This document shows, one piece after another, positions 60,020 to 64,000 of a stretch of DNA of 64,000 bases. Under the pieces are notes generated by a model. The model saw only the letters and a program-made list of their open reading frames with translations, ran no database searches and was not told where the DNA came from. The stretch is from JAFAYN01 sp963733105. Lineage in GTDB: Bacteria; Gemmatimonadota; Gemmatimonadetes; Longimicrobiales; Longimicrobiaceae. The DNA is taken from positions 62,001 through 126,000 of the forward strand of contig CAVTCB010000004.1 of NCBI GenBank assembly GCA_963733105.1, in the 5' to 3' direction. Every line of letters begins with the position of its first letter. The first letter of the stretch is position 1. Made by a program: the position numbers and the translations under genes.

Positions 60020-62641
60020 ATGGCGCGCCTGATCCCGACCAGCCCCGCCTCCGCCGACACCCCGCTGATGCAGCAGTGGCGGGAGGTGAAGTCCCGCCAC
60101 CCCGACGCCATCGTCTTCTTCCGCGTCGGCGACTTCTACGAGATGTTCAACGAGGACGCGGAGGAGGGCTCCCGCCTCCTCGACCTCACGCTGACCTCGC
60201 GCAACAACGGCAGCTCCCGCGCGCCGCTGGCCGGCATCCCCGCCCACTCCCTGGACAACTACCTGCAGCGCCTGGTGGCGCTGGGCCGCCGCGTGGCCAT
60301 CTGCGACCAGGTGGAGGACCCGCGCGAGGCCAAGGGGATCGTGCGCCGCGAGGTGGTGGAGATGGTCACCCCCGGGGCCGTGTTCGCCGACGCGCTCCTG
60401 GACGCCCGCCGCAACAACTTCCTGGTGGCGCTGTCGGGAGACACCCAGGGCGACACCCTGGGGGTGGCGTGCGCCGACCTGTCCACCGGGGAGCTGCTGG
60501 TGCGCCGGGTGGCGTGGGCCGACCTGGCGGCCGAGCTGGGGCGGATCGACCCGGCGGAGGTCCTCCTCCCGCGCTCCTGGGAGATCTTCCCGGTGCAGGG
60601 GGCGGAGGGGGCCACGCGCACCTACCGGAGCGACTGGCTCTTCGACCTCGAGAGCGGGCGCGAGGAGCTCGTGCGCCGCTTCCGCGTGCTGGGGCTGGAC
60701 GGCTTCGGGCTGGGGGCGGGGGACGGCGACCTGGTGGGGGCGTGCGGGGCCCTGGCGGCGTACCTGGGCGAGGTGCAGCCCGGCGGGGTGGAGCACCTGC
60801 GCCCCCCGCGGGTGGAGCGCTCCGGGGAGGTGATGCCGCTGGACGAGATGACGCGCCGCAACCTGGAGATCGTGGAGCCGCTCCGCGGGACGGGGACGGC
60901 GGGGACGCTCCTGGGGGTGCTGGACGAGGCGCTCACCCCCATGGGGTGCCGGCTCCTGCGGCGCTGGATCGTCTCGCCGCTGGTGCGCGTGGAGGCGGTG
61001 GAGGCGCGGCTGGACGCCGTGGGGGAGCTGGTGGGGGACGGGGAGCGCCGCCGCGCGCTGCGGAGCGCGCTGGGGGAGATCCGCGACCTGGAGCGCCTGG
61101 CCGCCAAGGTGGCGGCGGGGCGGGTGACCCCGCGGGAGATGCTGGCGCTCTCCGTGTCGCTGGGGCGGCTCCCGGCGGTGCGCGACGCGCTGGCGGGGAC
61201 GGGGAGCGCGCTCCTGGCCGAGCTGCGCGGGGGGACCGACCCCCTGGACGACGTGCGCGAGGCGGTGGCCGCGGCGGTGCACCCCGACGCGCCCGCTAGC
61301 CTCCAGGAGCCGGGGTACATCCGCGCCGGGTACGACGCGGAGCTGGACGCGCTCCGCGAGGCCCGCGACGGGGCGGTGGAGTGGATCGCGCGGCTCCAGG
61401 CGCGGGAGCGGGAGCGGACCGGGATCGGCTCGCTCAAGGTGGGCTTCAACCAGGTGTTCGGCTACTACCTGGAGGTCACCCGCGCCAACCTGGAGCGCGT
61501 CCCCGACGACTACCACCGCAAGCAGACGCTGGCCAACGCCGAGCGCTACTTCACCCCCGAGCTGAAGGAGTGGGAGGAGAAGGTCCTGGGCGCGGAGGAG
61601 AAGATCGCCGCGCTGGAGCTGCGCCTCTTCGGGGAGCTGCGCGCCCGGGTGGCGGCCGAGGTCCCCCGCGTCCAGTCCACGGCGGAGCGGGTGGCGGCCA
61701 CGGACGTGCTGGCGGCGCTGGCCGAGGTGGCCGCGCGGCGGGAGTACGTCCGCCCCGTGGTGGACGAGGGGTACGCGCTGGAGATCGCCGGCGGGCGGCA
61801 CCCGGTGGTGGAGACCATGATGCCGCGCGAGGAGTTCATCCCCAACGACGTGCGGCTGGACCGCGACGCGCGGGTGATGGTGCTGACCGGGCCCAACATG
61901 GCGGGGAAGAGCACCGTGCTCCGGCAGGTGGGGCTGATCGCCCTCCTGGCGCAGGTGGGGTCGTTCGTCCCCGCGCGCTCGGCGCGCATCGGGATCGTGG
62001 ACCGCATCTTCACCCGCGTGGGCGCCTCCGACAACCTGGTCCGCGGGCAGAGCACCTTCATGGTGGAGATGAGCGAGACGGCGGCCATCCTGCACGGGGC
62101 CACCGAGCGCTCGCTGGTGCTCCTGGACGAGATCGGACGCGGCACCTCCACCTGGGACGGGCTCAGCGTCGCCACCGCCGCCACCGAGCACCTCCACGAC
62201 CGCGTGGGGGCCAAGACCATCTTCGCCACGCACTACCACGAGCTGACGCGGCTTTCGGAACGCCTCCCGGGGGTGGTAAACTTCAACGCCGCCGTGCGCG
62301 AGTCGGGGGACGACATCGTCTTCCTCCGGCGCCTGGCCCCGGGCGGGGCCGACCGCTCCTACGGGGTGGAGGTGGCGCGGCTGGCGGGGCTCCCCCGCTC
62401 CGTGGTGGAGCGGGCGCGGGAGATCCTGGCGGAGCTGGAGGGGGACGGGGAGGCGCGGCCGGAGCCCCGCGGCGCCGGCGGGCGGCACGACCCCGCGCCG
62501 GGGCCGGAGCTGCAGATCTCCCTGTTCGAGGCGCTCCCGCACCCCGCGCTCCAGCGGCTCCGCGCCGTCGACGTGAACCAGATGACCCCGGTCCAGGCGC
62601 TCCTGCTCCTGGCCGAGCTGGTCGATTCCGCGCGGGCCTGA
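60020..62641 (+). CDS. mutS: DNA mismatch repair protein MutS
   Basis: An 873-residue MutS1. The mismatch-reading Phe-x-Glu is in VGDFYEMFNED near residue 38. Domain I continues with AGIPAHSLDNYLQRLVALG. The core and lever domains occupy about 270-560. The ATPase has Walker A GPNMAGKST near residue 628, Walker B LVLLDEIGRGTSTWDG, and the FATHYHELT His. The C-terminal LQISLFEA and TPVQALLLLAEL segments match MutS1 rather than MutS2 (no Smr domain). I take the ATG at 60020; a GTG immediately precedes it. No mutL is in the window. Confidence 0.96.
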   Translation: MARLIPTSPASADTPLMQQWREVKSRHPDAIVFFRVGDFYEMFNEDAEEGSRLLDLTLTSRNNGSSRAPLAGIPAHSLDNYLQRLVALGRRVAICDQVEDPREAKGIVRREVVEMVTPGAVFADALLDARRNNFLVALSGDTQGDTLGVACADLSTGELLVRRVAWADLAAELGRIDPAEVLLPRSWEIFPVQGAEGATRTYRSDWLFDLESGREELVRRFRVLGLDGFGLGAGDGDLVGACGALAAYLGEVQPGGVEHLRPPRVERSGEVMPLDEMTRRNLEIVEPLRGTGTAGTLLGVLDEALTPMGCRLLRRWIVSPLVRVEAVEARLDAVGELVGDGERRRALRSALGEIRDLERLAAKVAAGRVTPREMLALSVSLGRLPAVRDALAGTGSALLAELRGGTDPLDDVREAVAAAVHPDAPASLQEPGYIRAGYDAELDALREARDGAVEWIARLQARERERTGIGSLKVGFNQVFGYYLEVTRANLERVPDDYHRKQTLANAERYFTPELKEWEEKVLGAEEKIAALELRLFGELRARVAAEVPRVQSTAERVAATDVLAALAEVAARREYVRPVVDEGYALEIAGGRHPVVETMMPREEFIPNDVRLDRDARVMVLTGPNMAGKSTVLRQVGLIALLAQVGSFVPARSARIGIVDRIFTRVGASDNLVRGQSTFMVEMSETAAILHGATERSLVLLDEIGRGTSTWDGLSVATAATEHLHDRVGAKTIFATHYHELTRLSERLPGVVNFNAAVRESGDDIVFLRRLAPGGADRSYGVEVARLAGLPRSVVERAREILAELEGDGEARPEPRGAGGRHDPAPGPELQISLFEALPHPALQRLRAVDVNQMTPVQALLLLAELVDSARA

Positions 62642-62658
62642 CCCGCGCGCCGGACGCC

Positions 62659-63039
62659 ATGAAGCCGATCCGCACCGCCCGCGCCCTGCTCCTCGCCCTC
62701 GCCGCGCTCGCCGCCGGGTGCGAGAAGGAGGCGCTCCCGGAGACGCCGCCGCGCCAGGTCTCCGCCTCCCCCTTCCGCTACCCGGAGGAGCTCTGGGACG
62801 CCGGGGTGGAGGGGGAGACCGTGCTCCGCATCTTCGTGAGCGAGGCCGGCGGCGTGGACTCCACCCGCGTGGAGCGCAGCAGCGGGCACGCGGCCTTCGA
62901 CCAGGCGGCGCTCCAGGGCGCCCGGGAGCTCCGCTTCGACCCGGCGCGCCGCGGCCCGGACAGGGTCGGCGCCTGGGTGCTCCTCCCCGTGCAGTTCCGG
63001 ATGGGCGCCGAGGAGGCCGGGCGCAACCAGGCCCGGTGA
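62659..63039 (+). CDS. Lipoprotein with TonB C-terminal-like domain
   Basis: A 126-residue protein starting 17 bp after mutS. The signal ends in a lipobox LAAGC near residue 21. The remaining about 100 residues match the TonB C-terminal fold: PEELWDAGVEGETVLRIFVS, then GGVDSTRVERSSGHAAFDQA and ARELRFDPARRG. It lacks the membrane anchor and Pro-rich stretch of a true TonB, so an energy-transducing role is doubtful; many such short proteins occur in this type of genome. Confidence 0.82.
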   Translation: MKPIRTARALLLALAALAAGCEKEALPETPPRQVSASPFRYPEELWDAGVEGETVLRIFVSEAGGVDSTRVERSSGHAAFDQAALQGARELRFDPARRGPDRVGAWVLLPVQFRMGAEEAGRNQAR

Positions 63040-63074
63040 GGCGGCGCACCCTTTCCATTCCCCCGAGCACAGCC

Positions 63075-64000
63075 ATGTCCCGCAACGAGAAGCCGTACGA
63101 CAACGTCCTCCGCACGATCGGGTGGACCCCGCTGGTCCGCCTCAACCGGGTGGCGGCGGGGATCCGGACCCCGGTGTACGGCAAGGCCGAGTTCATGAAC
63201 CCCGGGGGCTCGGTCAAGGACCGGATCGGGCCCGCGATCATCGAGGCCGCCGAGCGGGACGGGTCGCTCCGGCCGGGCGGGACGGTGGTGGAGGGGACCA
63301 GCGGGAACACCGGGGTGGGGCTGGCGCTGGCCGCCGCCATCAAGGGGTACCGCTGCATCTTCACCATCCCCGACAAGATGAGCCAGGAGAAGGTGCGGCT
63401 CCTCAAGGCGTTCGGGGCGGAGGTGATCGTCACCCCCACGGCGGTGGGGCCCGACCACCCGGACAACTACGTGGTGATGGCGAAGCGGATCGCCCAGGAG
63501 ACGCCCAACGCCATCCTCGCCAACCAGTTCTACAACCAGGCCAACCCCGAGGCGCACTACCGCACCACCGGTCCGGAGATCTGGGAGCAGACCGAGGGGC
63601 GGGTGACGCACTTCGTCAGCTCCGCCGGGACGGGGGGGACCATCACCGGCGTGGGGCGCTACCTCAAGGAGCGCAACCCGGGGGTCCGCATCATCGGCGG
63701 CGACCCGGTGGGGTCCATCATCCGGCGCTACGCGGAGACCGGGGAGAAGGGGGATCCGGCGCCCTACAAGGTGGAGGGGATCGGACAGGACAAGATCCCC
63801 GGGACGCTGGACATGAGCGTGGTGGACGAGTGGCGCTCGGTGGACGACCGCACCTCGCTGAACCTGGCCCGCCGGCTCACCCGCGAGGAGGGGCTCTTCG
63901 TGGGCGGCTCCACGGGGCTCATCGCCCACGTGGCGCTGGAGGTCGCGCGCGAGGTGGACGACCCCGACGCCTGCGTGGTCTGCCTCCTCTGCGACACCGG
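63075..64000 (+). CDS. Cystathionine beta-synthase/cysteine synthase family enzyme, 3' truncated
   Basis: A PLP-dependent beta-replacement enzyme; 308 residues are visible before the window ends. The PLP Lys lies in NPGGSVKDRIGPA near residue 49. The substrate loop is VEGTSGNTGVGLALA, and the phosphate loop is SSAGTGGTITGVGRYLKE. The later segments YKVEGIGQDKIPGTLD, SVVDEWRSVDD and LTREEGLFVGGSTG follow cystathionine beta-synthase more closely than CysK. CBS domains, if any, would lie past the window end. ATG at 63075; no strong Shine-Dalgarno. Confidence 0.9.
   Translation, partial: MSRNEKPYDNVLRTIGWTPLVRLNRVAAGIRTPVYGKAEFMNPGGSVKDRIGPAIIEAAERDGSLRPGGTVVEGTSGNTGVGLALAAAIKGYRCIFTIPDKMSQEKVRLLKAFGAEVIVTPTAVGPDHPDNYVVMAKRIAQETPNAILANQFYNQANPEAHYRTTGPEIWEQTEGRVTHFVSSAGTGGTITGVGRYLKERNPGVRIIGGDPVGSIIRRYAETGEKGDPAPYKVEGIGQDKIPGTLDMSVVDEWRSVDDRTSLNLARRLTREEGLFVGGSTGLIAHVALEVAREVDDPDACVVCLLCDT

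Noticed and set aside
62659..63039. True TonB protein
   Set aside because: It has a lipoprotein signal, no membrane anchor for the inner membrane and no Pro-rich linker, and no exbBD genes nearby.
58790..63466. Long open frame on the minus strand (about 1558 codons)
   Set aside because: Antisense to holA, mutS and the PLP enzyme, with low-complexity His/Gly/Arg/Pro translation; a shadow of real genes.

Overview
The window is about 64 kb of very GC-rich bacterial chromosome from a diderm (Gram-negative) organism: it encodes outer-membrane barrels, a TonB-dependent-receptor-like protein, lipoproteins with lipoboxes and TonB-type partners. GC content, GTG starts, pervasive 4-nt ATGA/GTGA overlaps and several TTGAC-N16/17-TAACTT promoters fit a Gemmatimonadota (Longimicrobium-like) genome. 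That placement is my inference from gene content and style; no rRNA is present to settle it.

Layout. 1-2.5 kb: end of a LigD polymerase domain, a degenerate receiver protein and a solitary, lower-GC Mrr-type restriction nuclease. 2.5-10.2 kb: a leftward operon for CoA-thioester catabolism (three crotonase-family enzymes, hydroxyacyl-CoA dehydrogenase, PcaF/PaaJ-like thiolase, aldehyde dehydrogenase) headed by a TetR regulator with a visible promoter and operator. 10.3-23.9 kb: housekeeping genes (tRNA-Leu, DksA-like protein, ECF sigma factor, citrate synthase, isocitrate dehydrogenase, PepA, yicC-gmk-rpoZ-coaBC-udg, dnaB). 24-36.7 kb: radA-ispD-phosphatase-aroE-comF, then gap-pgk-tpiA-secG, an outer-membrane protein, rpiA-rpe. 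36.7-47.4 kb: a second tRNA-Leu followed by one trimodular NRPS gene (C-A-T, C-A-T, C-A-T-TE). 47.4-53.4 kb: small membrane protein, OsmC, a flavin amine oxidase, an orphan ParAB pair, TPR and YdcF proteins. 53.6-64 kb: an M16 peptidase pair, Nudix hydrolase, sigma/anti-sigma pair, holA, mutS, a TonB-C lipoprotein and a PLP enzyme running off the end.

The most unusual signal is non-coding. A dispersed intergenic repeat recurs at five loci (23.9, 29.5, 49.5, 53.5 and 58.0 kb). It is built of one to three hairpin modules. Each module keeps a fixed AAAC-N-GC-type loop and fixed GAGCC...GTCTC shoulders, while its stem changes with base pairing kept. Two further repeat types accompany it: a CCCTCTCCC hairpin and an AGTCCGC-GAAG-GCGGACT hairpin.

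A caution on the sequence: nine single-base frame disruptions fall in six otherwise intact, conserved genes (the 2.5-3.0 kb gene, radA, aroE, comF, the NRPS four times, and the M16 peptidase). Several lie in G or C runs and each is repaired by one base. I read these as probable assembly indels rather than gene decay, and give coordinates spanning the repaired genes.
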